In this document: one piece after another, positions 30,095-39,055 of the stretch
Layout: each line of letters starts with the position of its first letter
Position numbering within the stretch: position 1 is the stretch's first letter
Origin: Labilithrix luteola
GTDB lineage: Bacteria; Myxococcota_A; Polyangia; Polyangiales; Polyangiaceae
NCBI RefSeq assembly: GCF_001263205.1
Contig: NZ_CP012333.1
Location: forward strand, 12,127,467-12,191,466
Length of the DNA: 64,000 bases
Reading direction: 5' to 3'
The notes under the pieces: model-generated
Databases searched by the model: none
What the model was told of the DNA's origin: nothing
Seen by the model: only the letters and a program-made list of their open reading frames with translations
Made by a program: the position numbers and the translations under genes

Positions 30095-31062
30095 GCCGTC
30101 CTCTTGCGCTTCGAGCCGTTCGTGCGCGTCAGCACGCGTGTCAGGAGCACGACGCCGACCGACACCAGCAGCAGCACGAGCGACATCGAGAAGAGAACGT
30201 TGCTCGCGGTCGTTCCCGGCCGCGCATTCTGCATGTCCATCACCACTTGCGCGGAGATGGTGGTGGTCGGCTGGAACAAGTTCTCCGGCAGCTTGCGTGC
30301 ACCGCCGATGACCATCTGCACGGCCATCGTTTCACCCGCCGCGCGGGCGAAGCCGAAGAAGACGGCGACGATGATCCCGCGCCAGGCGCTAGGCACCGCC
30401 ACGCGGAACGAGGTCTGGAGCGGAGAGGCGCCGAGCGCCGCGCTCGCGAGACGGAGATCGTCCGGAATCTTGGAGAGAGCGTCGAGCGAGAGGAGGTGCA
30501 CCGTCGGCGCGATCATCACGCCGAGCAGCATGGCCGCCGATGCGAGCCCCTCGCCTCCGACGTGCGCTTCCTCACCGTAGATGAGGTGCGCGAGCGAAAG
30601 CGCGTGAGGCACGAGGTACGTGAGCGCGAGCCAGCCGTACACGACGCTGGGCACCGCGGCGGCGAGCTCCATGATGCGCCGGTAGATGCGACGCGAGTTC
30701 TTGTGCGAGAGCTCGTGCACCCACACGGCCGAGAGGACGGCCGGCAGCGCACCGACCACGAGCGCGCCCACGGCGCTCACCACCGTGCCCACGATGAGCG
30801 GCAGGCCGCCGAACACATCGGCCTCCGGCTTCCACGTACGGCCGGTCAGCAGCGAGCCGAGCCCGACCTCGCCAATCCCCGCGAGCCCCGCCCGCGCGAG
30901 AAACGCGATCATCAGCGCCGTCGCCACGACCACGAGCACGGCACACGCCGCGAAGAAGAAGCGCACGGCGACTTCTACGGGACGCGACTCGCGCCGCGCG
31001 AACGAGCGGCGCTCCGTCGTAACTTCGGTTTCCGCCGGGAAGGCGCGAGGGGCCATGGCCAT
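30091..31062 (-). CDS. pstC: Phosphate ABC transporter permease PstC
   Basis: A 323-residue permease with six or seven hydrophobic helices. Typical segments are VRFFFAACAVLVVVATALMIAFL at the N-terminus, LPLIVGTVVSAVGALVVGALPA, and AAVPSVVYGWLALTYLVP. The coupling loop LRLASAALGASPLQTSFRVAVPSAWRGIIVAVFFGFARAAGETMAVQMV carries the EAA-like and AxGETM signatures of PstC. It starts two bases after the pstS stop, so the genes are cotranscribed. Confidence 0.95.
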   Translation of the reverse strand: MAMAPRAFPAETEVTTERRSFARRESRPVEVAVRFFFAACAVLVVVATALMIAFLARAGLAGIGEVGLGSLLTGRTWKPEADVFGGLPLIVGTVVSAVGALVVGALPAVLSAVWVHELSHKNSRRIYRRIMELAAAVPSVVYGWLALTYLVPHALSLAHLIYGEEAHVGGEGLASAAMLLGVMIAPTVHLLSLDALSKIPDDLRLASAALGASPLQTSFRVAVPSAWRGIIVAVFFGFARAAGETMAVQMVIGGARKLPENLFQPTTTISAQVVMDMQNARPGTTASNVLFSMSLVLLLVSVGVVLLTRVLTRTNGSKRKRTA

Positions 31063-31064
31063 GG

Positions 31065-31976
31065 TCAGTCGTGCTCGCGCGTGACCTTCATCGCCGTCAC
31101 CGGGATGAAGCCCTTCACCGTGGGAAGCACTTCATTCTGGAACTCGGGCGAGACGATGTAGTCGAGGAACACCTTGGTCGTGCCCGTCGGCTCGCCCTTC
31201 GTGTACATGTGCTCGTACGCCCAGATGGGATACGCGCCCGTCGCGATCGTCTCCGGCGACGGCTCGACGACGCCGGCGTCGCCCTTGAGCCCGAAGGTGA
31301 CGAGGCCATCGTCCTTGAACGACAGCGCGAGGTAGCTGATGGCGCCCTTGGTCTGCTTCAACTTCGCAACGAGCGCGCCCGAGTTGTCTTCGGTCTGCGA
31401 CTCGACGAAGTGGTCACCGCCGAGGACGGTGCGTCCGAACACCGTGCGTGTCCCCGAACCGGCGGCGCGGTTGATGACGACGATGGGCGTCGACTCACCG
31501 CCGAGGTCCTTCCAGTTGGTGATCTTGCCCGAGAACACCTTGGCAAGATCGTCCTGCGAGAGGCTCTTCACCTTGTCGTTGTAGGTGCCCTTGTTCGCCA
31601 TCGCGGCGAAGCCGACGACCGCCACCTTGTGGTCGACGAGCTGGCTCTTGAGATCGTCGGGCGCGAAGATGTCGCTGTTGCCGATGTGCACGGCGCCGGA
31701 CGCGACGTCCGCGAGGCCCTTCTTCGAACCACCTGCCGAAACTTCGACGCTGACGCCCTTGTTCTTCGCTTCGAACTTCTCCTTCGCCGCGTTCACGAGC
31801 GGCTGGAGAGCGCTCGAACCGCTCGCGCGAACGGTGCGGTCCGCCGCCGGCGCGGTGGCGGCCTGTCCGACCGACCCAGGAGTCGTCGTCGGCGAGGGCG
31901 GAGGGGACTTGTCACACGCCACCGTCGCGAACAAAGCAAACGCCGCAACGGTCTTCGAGACGTTGGAAATCGTCAT
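31065..31976 (-). CDS. pstS: Phosphate-binding lipoprotein PstS
   Basis: A 303-residue phosphate-binding protein of the PstS family. An ATG-ATG pair precedes the signal peptide TVAAFALFATVAC (lipidated Cys) and a Pro/Thr linker. The mature domain has RASGSSALQPLVNAAKEKFE, VEVSAGGSKKGLADVASG, and VVINRAAGSGTRTVFGRTVL; the SGTR element contacts the phosphate. It captures phosphate at the membrane and delivers it to PstCA. The length is close to normal. The gene follows pstB after a 17-base gap. Confidence 0.94.
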   Translation of the reverse strand: MTISNVSKTVAAFALFATVACDKSPPPSPTTTPGSVGQAATAPAADRTVRASGSSALQPLVNAAKEKFEAKNKGVSVEVSAGGSKKGLADVASGAVHIGNSDIFAPDDLKSQLVDHKVAVVGFAAMANKGTYNDKVKSLSQDDLAKVFSGKITNWKDLGGESTPIVVINRAAGSGTRTVFGRTVLGGDHFVESQTEDNSGALVAKLKQTKGAISYLALSFKDDGLVTFGLKGDAGVVEPSPETIATGAYPIWAYEHMYTKGEPTGTTKVFLDYIVSPEFQNEVLPTVKGFIPVTAMKVTREHD

Positions 31977-31993
31977 CATGAATGGCTCCGGAA

Positions 31994-32851
<858 letters not shown>

Positions 32852-32930
32852 GCGTGCGCCGAAGAAGCGCACGTTTCGGGCCACCTGCAAGGCCCTACAT
32901 GCGATCCGGTTGGCGGCAAACGGAGCCTAT

Positions 32931-32958
32931 GCGCAGCGAGCGCGGGTGCTCGCTGCGC
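32931..32958 (-). terminator. Strong intergenic hairpin
   Basis: Perfect 11-bp inverted repeat GCGCAGCGAGC / GCTCGCTGCGC around a six-base loop, just past the stop of the CpoB-like gene and before pstB, both on the minus strand. There is no strong T tract, so its strength as a terminator is uncertain; the pst promoter would lie in the 80 bases after it. Confidence 0.6.
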
Positions 32959-32978
32959 TCAGCCGTTACGTGCGGATC

Positions 32979-33821
32979 TCACTGCGGAGCGCAAAGCCCA
33001 GGCGGATTCTTCGCGATGGTGGCGAGCTTCGCGCGTGCGTCGGCGCCGATCTTCTCCTTGGAGAAGCGCTTGTCGACGGCATCGAACGCCGTCTTGGCGT
33101 TGCCGCAGTCGTGGAGGGCCAAGTAGGCCTCGCCCATGTCGAAGAGCACGCGATCGAGGAACTTCGAGCGAGGGAAGAGCTTGAGGAAGCGATTCATGTG
33201 TCCGAGCGAAGAGCTCGGCCGTCCGTCGGCGAGGTCCGAATCGCCGAGCATGAAGAGTGCTTCGTCGGCCTTCTCGTCGTTCGGGTAACGGTTGACGTAC
33301 TCGGGGCCAAGCGCGCGCACGGTGACGAAGTCGCGCCTCCCGTACGCCTCCTTGAGCTGCGAGAAGTGGGTCGCCTTGTCCTGCGGGATGGTGACGGGCG
33401 GAGCGGCTGGGGCAGGTTGGCTCGCACGCTTCAGCTCGTCGATGCGGGCATAGAGTTCGGTGCGCGACGCGCCGACGTCACGCTTGAGCTCCTCGAGACC
33501 GTGCTGGACCTCGTCGAAGCGACCGGCCAGATCGTTGAGCCGCGCCTTCGACGACATCACGTCGGTGCTCGAGTCCGCGTTTGCGCGCAGGGCGTTGTCG
33601 AGCCGCTGCCGGGTCGCATCCAGGTCGGCGCGGGCTTGGGCGAGCTCGTTGCGCTCCTTCTCGATTTCTTGCTGGAGCTGGTTCGTCTTGGCGACGAGCG
33701 CGTCGTGGTCGCGCTGCATCACGCATCCCGAGCTCGCCATGCCCGCAAATGCGGCAAAAGCCGCCAGCGTAACAATCGCTGCTCCCTTGGAATGCCTGGC
33801 TCCGAACGACGTTGACTTCAT
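32979..33821 (-). CDS. CpoB/YbgF-like periplasmic lipoprotein
   Basis: A 280-residue lipoprotein. The ATG at 33821 is preceded by GGAGGTGTG, deciding the start. The signal peptide ends GMASSGC; a long coiled coil follows (about residues 35-130, LQQEIEKERNELAQARADLDATRQ and LAGRFDEVQHGLEELKRDV). Then comes a Pro-rich hinge and TPR repeats (YGRRDFVTVRALGPEYVNRYPNDEKADEALFMLGDSDLADG ...). Coiled coil plus TPR is the CpoB/YbgF architecture, which coordinates peptidoglycan synthesis with Tol-Pal. The usual Tol/Pal neighbours are absent here. It is transcribed divergently from the MATE gene. Confidence 0.8.
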   Translation of the reverse strand: MKSTSFGARHSKGAAIVTLAAFAAFAGMASSGCVMQRDHDALVAKTNQLQQEIEKERNELAQARADLDATRQRLDNALRANADSSTDVMSSKARLNDLAGRFDEVQHGLEELKRDVGASRTELYARIDELKRASQPAPAAPPVTIPQDKATHFSQLKEAYGRRDFVTVRALGPEYVNRYPNDEKADEALFMLGDSDLADGRPSSSLGHMNRFLKLFPRSKFLDRVLFDMGEAYLALHDCGNAKTAFDAVDKRFSKEKIGADARAKLATIAKNPPGLCAPQ

Positions 33822-33947
33822 CACACCTCCGGAATTTCGGGGATAAAAGCCCAAGCCCGCCCGATTTCCTAGCCCTTTGAGCCCCTGACGGCCGGCCGCC
33901 CTTGCCATCGGGTGGTGGCTCGCCTACGCAAGCAGTGCTTTTTTTAC

Positions 33948-35450
33948 ATGGCGACCGTCCTCCAGACGCACGAGGGAAGCTCGAGTTCGACGCCTGCGCA
34001 GTCGAGCGAAGGGCCCGAACACGAACACACGCCCGGGCATGCTCACGCGGGCGAAGTCGACCTGGCGCTCATTTCCGGCCCGCCGTACCGCACGATCCTG
34101 CGGCTGGCGTTGCCCACCGTCATCGCGATGCTCTCGCAGAGCGTCGTCAACGAGATCGACGTCTTCTTCTTCACGCGCCTTCCGCATCCGGAAGACTCGA
34201 ACGCTCAGGCCGCCCTCCTCCCTTCCCTGCTGATCGTCTGGCTGTTCGGCGGTTCGCTGTCCGCCATCAGCGTCGGCACGCAGGCCTACACGGCTCGGCG
34301 CTATGCCGAGCGCAAGTACGAGGAAGCCGGCGCGGTGCTGGCCAACGCGGCGTGGTTCTGCCTCGTCGCCGGCATCGCATTCGCGATCCTCGGCGCGTTC
34401 ACCATCAAGGGCCTGCTCGGCTTGATGCTTCCCGTGCCGGAAGCTCATTCCATCGCCTACTCGTATTCGAAATGGCGTTTGCTCGGCGTCGTCTCGATGG
34501 CGATGACGATGGCGTTCAAGGCGTTCTTCGACGGCATCGGCAAGACGTGGGTGCACCTCGTCTCGGCCGTGGTGATGAACGTCTTCAACGTCCTCTTCTG
34601 CTGGATGTTCATCTTCGGCAACTTCGGTGCGCCCCGCATGGGAGCGCCCGGCGCCGGCTTTGCCGCGTTCGTCTCCACGTGGATCGGCCTCGGGATCATG
34701 ATCGCCTACGCCACGCGGGAGCGCACGCGCTTCAACCCGGTGCGCTGGTCGAACATCTCGCGCCCGCTCACGTGGGACATCCTCAAGCTCTCGATTCCCG
34801 CGGCGCTCGCCACCATCGTGATGATGGTCGGCTTCGGTCTCTTCACGAAGGTGGCCGGTCGTCTCGACGCCGCGGAGGCCCTTGCGGCGGGCGTGCCGGC
34901 GGCCGGGCGTGAAGCGGTCAACGGCGCCGCCAGCATGGACATCGTCGCCATCCTCAAGCTCACGTTCACGGCGTGCCTCGCGTTCGGCACGGCCACGGCT
35001 ACCCTCGTCGCGCAGTCGCTCGCGGCCAAGCGCCCCGACGACGCGTCGCGCTTCGGATGGGCCAGCGTGCGGCTCGGCGTGGTGCTCTTCGGTGTGGTCG
35101 GTCTCTTCGAGGGTGTTCTCTTCACCCCGCAGATCGTGAACCTCATCTCGCACTCGGAGGCCGTCCGTCAGGCGGCGCTCGTGCCCATGCGCATGATGGG
35201 TATCATCACGCCGGTCATCGCCGTGGCGATGATCTTGAGCGAGGCTCTCTTCGGCGCGGGAAACACGAAGTTCGTCGCCGCCGCTCAGTTCTGCCTCGTC
35301 TTCCTGGTCCTCGTGCCGCTCGCCTGGGTGCTCGGAAACCGCTTCGGGCTCACCGGGATGTGGTCGGCCGCCGTCGCTTACGCGATCGGTGCGGCCATCG
35401 TCATGTCGACCAAGTTCCGGGGCGGAAGCTGGAAGTCCATCAAGCTCTGA
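33948..35450 (+). CDS. MATE family efflux transporter
   Basis: A 500-residue (or 512 from a GTG at 33912) inner-membrane antiporter with about twelve hydrophobic helices in two homologous halves. Typical phrases are YRTILRLALPTVIAMLSQSVVNEIDVFFFTRL, GVVSMAMTMAFKAFFDGIGKTW, and MGIITPVIAVAMILSEALFGAGNTKFVAAAQF. The family exchanges Na+ or H+ for cationic drugs or metabolites. An N-terminal His-rich stretch (HEHTPGHAHAGE, about residues 25-37) precedes the first helix; such sequences can bind metal ions. The second half carries an inserted Ala-rich loop (AEALAAGVPAAGREAVNGAAS). No regulator adjoins it. Confidence 0.9.
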   Translation: MATVLQTHEGSSSSTPAQSSEGPEHEHTPGHAHAGEVDLALISGPPYRTILRLALPTVIAMLSQSVVNEIDVFFFTRLPHPEDSNAQAALLPSLLIVWLFGGSLSAISVGTQAYTARRYAERKYEEAGAVLANAAWFCLVAGIAFAILGAFTIKGLLGLMLPVPEAHSIAYSYSKWRLLGVVSMAMTMAFKAFFDGIGKTWVHLVSAVVMNVFNVLFCWMFIFGNFGAPRMGAPGAGFAAFVSTWIGLGIMIAYATRERTRFNPVRWSNISRPLTWDILKLSIPAALATIVMMVGFGLFTKVAGRLDAAEALAAGVPAAGREAVNGAASMDIVAILKLTFTACLAFGTATATLVAQSLAAKRPDDASRFGWASVRLGVVLFGVVGLFEGVLFTPQIVNLISHSEAVRQAALVPMRMMGIITPVIAVAMILSEALFGAGNTKFVAAAQFCLVFLVLVPLAWVLGNRFGLTGMWSAAVAYAIGAAIVMSTKFRGGSWKSIKL

Positions 35451-35607
35451 GTTTTTCCGCAGCGCCAACCGGGTGAGCAACGCCGCCGCCAGGGGATTTG
35501 CTCACGATCCACCCTGGCCACGTTGTGCAACTCAGTAATTTCAAGCGCTTAGCACTCTCACTGCCCACAATGTAGGCTGGAACGACGGTTGCTGAGATGG
35601 CCCGTCG

Positions 35608-36204
35608 ATGAAGGCTTATCTCTCGCTGTCGGTCGTTGCGTTCGTCCTGGGAGGCCTCGCCTCGATTGCCTGCTCCTCGTCGGACGCGAAGAGCACGCCG
35701 ATCTGTCAGGACGACTCCCAGTGTCAGGACGACGCGAAGGACGGCAGCCCGAACGGCAAGTCGAAGTCGGGCTCGTCGAGCGACGACTCCGACAGCACGA
35801 AGGGTCCGAGCGGCTCGCCGAAGCCGGGCGACGCGAGCGTCGACGTCGGCAAGCCAGACGCGGGCGCCCCGCCGTCGGACAAGGATTGCGTCGATCTGGA
35901 AACCTGCTGCGACGGGCTCGCTGACTTCGGTACCCAGCTCGCGTGCGTGGGCCTCGCCATGGCGGGTGAGCCGCAGCAGTGCGTCGATGCCCTGAAGCAG
36001 TGCAAGGCAGGCGGCGGAACGATCGGCCAGGTCTTCCAGAGCGAGCATCCCAAGTGCTCGTCGCTCGCAGCGTGCTGCACGAAGTTCCACAACGACGGCT
36101 ACGACACGACGGCCGCCGACTGCCAGGAATGGGTCGAGACCGTGAGCGAGCCCCAGTGCGAACAGACCCTGACCAACTACCAGAGCTTCGGCGAGTGCCT
36201 CTAA
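35608..36204 (+). CDS. Small Cys-rich lipoprotein
   Basis: A 198-residue lipoprotein with signal VVAFVLGGLASIAC. The mature protein begins with a Ser/Asp/Lys/Gly-rich low-complexity linker of about 60 residues, then DCVDLETCCDGLADF and a repeated Cys-rich motif (QCVDALKQCKAGGG, CSSLAACCTKFHNDGY). The spacing of the Cys pairs suggests a disulfide-bonded domain made of two similar halves. I do not recognise a named family. Its last four bases overlap the stop of the convergent DedA gene. Confidence 0.7.
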   Translation: MKAYLSLSVVAFVLGGLASIACSSSDAKSTPICQDDSQCQDDAKDGSPNGKSKSGSSSDDSDSTKGPSGSPKPGDASVDVGKPDAGAPPSDKDCVDLETCCDGLADFGTQLACVGLAMAGEPQQCVDALKQCKAGGGTIGQVFQSEHPKCSSLAACCTKFHNDGYDTTAADCQEWVETVSEPQCEQTLTNYQSFGECL

Positions 36205-36809
36205 TCGCTCGGTGAATCGGGCGGATTTCCCCCGGAAGGCGCGTGCCCGTCCGGGGGCGGACGCTTCCTGAGGACGCGCTGCGCTACCCAAAGCGCCGCG
36301 CCGAGGCCGACGGCGGCCACCACGAGCTCTTCGATGCGCCCCGCCCGCGCCAAGATCGCGGAGAAGCTCGCTCCGAGCGCCCAACCGAGAATGCCGAACG
36401 TGGCCGCCCAGATCCCCGCGCCGATCATGTTGAGAAACGCGAACCGACGCGTCGAAAAGTGACTCGCCCCGAGAAGCACGGGCGTCACCACCCGGATGCC
36501 ATAGACGAAACGGAAGCCGATCACGAACGCGTCGCCGTAGCGAGCGAACCAGCGTTCCACGCGATCGGCACGATCGCGGAGCGCCGGCCGCCTCTCGATG
36601 TAACGACGTCCGAAGCGCTCGCCGACGTGGAACCACATCTGGTCGCCCGCCGTCCCACCGATGAAGGCTGCGAGAACGACGAACGGCAGCGACAAGAGCC
36701 CACGATGTGCCAGCGCACCGGCCGCGATGAGGATCGTCTCACCCTCGAAGAACGTGCCGACCCCGACAGCGAAGTAGCCATACCGCAGGATGAGCGACTC
36801 GAGCACCAT
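36201..36809 (-). CDS. DedA family membrane protein
   Basis: A 202-residue inner-membrane protein from the ATG at 36809. Core signatures are LRYGYFAVGVGTFFEGETILIAAGALAHRG, FIGGTAGDQMWFHVGERFGRR, and the RFVYGIRVVTPVLLGASHFSTRRFAFLNMIGAGIWA segment that marks the SNARE-associated/DedA family. These proteins act as flippases for polyprenyl or phospholipid carriers and help maintain proton-motive force. The C-terminal tail is Pro/Gly-rich. The frame is open to 36983 but upstream residues look non-native. Confidence 0.92.
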   Translation of the reverse strand: MVLESLILRYGYFAVGVGTFFEGETILIAAGALAHRGLLSLPFVVLAAFIGGTAGDQMWFHVGERFGRRYIERRPALRDRADRVERWFARYGDAFVIGFRFVYGIRVVTPVLLGASHFSTRRFAFLNMIGAGIWAATFGILGWALGASFSAILARAGRIEELVVAAVGLGAALWVAQRVLRKRPPPDGHAPSGGNPPDSPSD

Positions 36810-36973
36810 TCTCGGAGTCCAAAGGAAACACATCCGGCGGGGCGAAGACACGGCGAAACGAGCACGAGACGGAACGAATCCATCCGGTCGGACGTGTCGC
36901 AGAGATCGACAACAAGCAGGTCCGCGAACGGGCCATTTCGCATCACGCTCGAGATTCGATAGCGTCAAGGGAA

Positions 36974-37942
36974 GTGCTCCCACTCGAATCGTCGACCAAA
37001 GACGGAGTCAGCAAACGTCGAATCCGTGCGCGCGTCCTGGGCCCGGGCGCGTGCCTCGTCGCCTTGGTCGTGGGCGTCGGTGGTTGCTCGCTGACCAAAA
37101 CCGACGGTCTCGCTGGGGACGCGCTGCGCACCGACGGACTCGATGCCGCGCACGATCCTGACGGACGCAGCGACACGTCGGACGACGGTGATGGTGGCAC
37201 CGGAGATGGCAATGCCCCCGCGAACACGCGATGCCCCGGAAAGGGCGCCGCGATGGTGCTCGTCGAGTCGGTGGCGAAGGTTGCGTACTGCATCGACTCC
37301 ACGGAGGTCACGCAGGCGCAGTACCAGGAATTCCTCGATGCAACGGGCGGCAGCTACGGTCAGCCCGCCGAGTGCGCGAACAATCTCTCGCTCGCTCCCG
37401 TCAACGGTTGCGGCCAGCACGCCCCGACAACGCGAGGCCAGTATCCCGTCACCTGCGTCGACTGGTGCGATGCTCGGGCGTACTGCGACTGGGCCGGCAA
37501 GCGCCTTTGCGGAAAAATCGGCGGCGGTCCCGTCATCGGATACGCCGCGCCAAACGAAGTCGAGTGGACCGCGGCGTGCTCGAAGAACGGCACGCGCGCT
37601 TTTCCGTACGGAACGGCCTACGTGGCCGGCGCGTGCAACGACAAGACCCTCGACGCAGGCATCGCGCCCGTCGCATCTTTCACAGGCTGTGAAGGGGCCT
37701 CCACCGCGCTCTTCGACATGAGCGGCAACGTTCGCGAGTGGATCAACGCATGTGACGACGGGGGCGCGAACAGGTCATGCGTCTGCGTGGGCGGCGCATT
37801 CAACAGCACCCCGCCCGCGACGGGCGACCCGCTGACGACCGACCTGAGCTGCGCGCCCGGCGACTCCTTTCACCCGCCCGCCTCGAGCTGGGGCGACGAC
37901 CTGGGGTTCCGCTGCTGCCGCGACGCCCTCGACGCGCCCTGA
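36974..37942 (+). CDS. FGE-sulfatase (SUMF1) domain lipoprotein
   Basis: A 322-residue lipoprotein with signal CLVALVVGVGGC and an Asp/Gly-rich linker (DDGDGGTGDG). The catalytic-type domain begins MVLVESVAKVAYCIDSTEVT and continues YPVTCVDWCDARAYCDWAGKRLCG, EVEWTAACSKNG, and LFDMSGNVREWINACDD, ending DLGFRCCRDA. These are the hallmarks of the formylglycine-generating-enzyme fold. Myxobacteria have many such lipoproteins with extra Cys residues, most of which probably bind ligands rather than modify sulfatases; no sulfatase is present here. Stop codons of this gene and the next convergent gene abut. Confidence 0.9.
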   Translation: MLPLESSTKDGVSKRRIRARVLGPGACLVALVVGVGGCSLTKTDGLAGDALRTDGLDAAHDPDGRSDTSDDGDGGTGDGNAPANTRCPGKGAAMVLVESVAKVAYCIDSTEVTQAQYQEFLDATGGSYGQPAECANNLSLAPVNGCGQHAPTTRGQYPVTCVDWCDARAYCDWAGKRLCGKIGGGPVIGYAAPNEVEWTAACSKNGTRAFPYGTAYVAGACNDKTLDAGIAPVASFTGCEGASTALFDMSGNVREWINACDDGGANRSCVCVGGAFNSTPPATGDPLTTDLSCAPGDSFHPPASSWGDDLGFRCCRDALDAP

Positions 37943-39055
37943 TCAGGGCGATCCGGGATCGGCCGCGGGCAGTCCGAGCGCGGCGCGCACGAAGTTGAGA
38001 ATGCTCTGCACCTGATCGGGTGCAGCATGCACGGATGCGCGAAGCTTCGTTCCCTCCGCGCGAATTCCCTCCCCTCCAGGTTTCCCCTCGACGGTGAGCG
38101 GGATGAGCAGGCCGCGCGTGGCCACGCGAACCATCAGCGAGTTCATTCGCGCTGCCCGCTGACGAAGGCCCTCGGCAATCTCCTTGCACGCCGCCTCGTC
38201 GGGGCACGTTGCTTCGGCGGACACGTCGAGGCCATCGTCGCTCGCGGGTCGCACGACGACGAGCGCGTCGGAGAGTGACTTCGGCAAGATCGACGTCGCG
38301 CGCCAGGGCTCCTTGAAGAAGACGCGCGCGAGCTCACCGCTCTTGAACCCCGGATCGACCGGCCTCACGAGCGCCACCGAGATTTCCTTGGCGCGATCAC
38401 GCGGCGCCATGACCAAGAGCGACGGCGTGGGTGAGAAGAGCGCGTCGCGCACGTCGAAGAGCTCCGTTCGCACGGCGCCCTTCGGTCCCTCCTCGAGCGG
38501 AAGAAAGCCGGCCTTGGCGATCGCGCCGGAGACCTCGACGGCCGGCCTGCCGTGACGAACGGCGTTCACGTTGTTGCCCGGCACGTCGACGTCTTCGCCG
38601 TACACGAGCAGCCATTCGCCGTCGGCGAAGGGGTCCACCGCCGTGCGCTGCTTCGTGAGAATCGTCTCGGGCAGGAGCGAGAAGATCTCGAGCGTCTTCT
38701 TCCCACTCGGCGACGCTCGCGCGGCCTTGAGGTTCGCCGCGAGCTTGAACGCGTGAGGTGCCGAAGGCTCGACCGGTCCCGGCCCGAACGACGTCGTCCG
38801 TGCTTCGTGCTTCTCTTCGCGGCGCCTCGGCGGAAGTGCAGGAGGAGCACTCGGGGCCGGCGCTGCCGCGTCGGGAGCGTTCTCCGCCGACGCGGCACTC
38901 ATCACCGGCGGCGGCGCTGTGCGCACGGGCTCTTCGGCGGGCGTCACCGGCGAAGGAACGACGTCACGCTCGGGTGCGCCGCACGCGACGACGAGCCCGT
39001 TCGCCAAAACGAAGACGCACGCGAAAGCGTCGAGGCTCCCGCGTGCGCGCGTCAA
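37943..39055 (-). CDS. Unknown lipoprotein coupled to the TRAP operon
   Basis: A 370-residue lipoprotein of unknown function. The TTG start at 39055 overlaps the DctM stop as TTGA; the frame is open far upstream inside dctM, but only here does the signal peptide begin (ACVFVLANGLVVAC). A long Ala/Pro/Glu linker precedes a mature domain that opens HAFKLAANLKAARASPSGKK. The middle has DPFADGEWLLVYGEDVDVPGNN and LFDVRDALFSPTPSLLVMAP; the end reads QVQSILNFVRAALGLP. It looks like an alpha/beta periplasmic domain. Translational coupling implies it works with, or in stoichiometry with, the TRAP permease. It could be a fifth or sixth component of that importer. Confidence 0.7.
   Translation of the reverse strand: MTRARGSLDAFACVFVLANGLVVACGAPERDVVPSPVTPAEEPVRTAPPPVMSAASAENAPDAAAPAPSAPPALPPRRREEKHEARTTSFGPGPVEPSAPHAFKLAANLKAARASPSGKKTLEIFSLLPETILTKQRTAVDPFADGEWLLVYGEDVDVPGNNVNAVRHGRPAVEVSGAIAKAGFLPLEEGPKGAVRTELFDVRDALFSPTPSLLVMAPRDRAKEISVALVRPVDPGFKSGELARVFFKEPWRATSILPKSLSDALVVVRPASDDGLDVSAEATCPDEAACKEIAEGLRQRAARMNSLMVRVATRGLLIPLTVEGKPGGEGIRAEGTKLRASVHAAPDQVQSILNFVRAALGLPAADPGSP

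Noticed and set aside
35540..35570. TTAGCACTC resembling a CIRCE half-site upstream of the Cys-rich lipoprotein
   Set aside because: The second arm GAGTGCTAA is missing at the required 9-base spacing, so it is not a HrcA operator.
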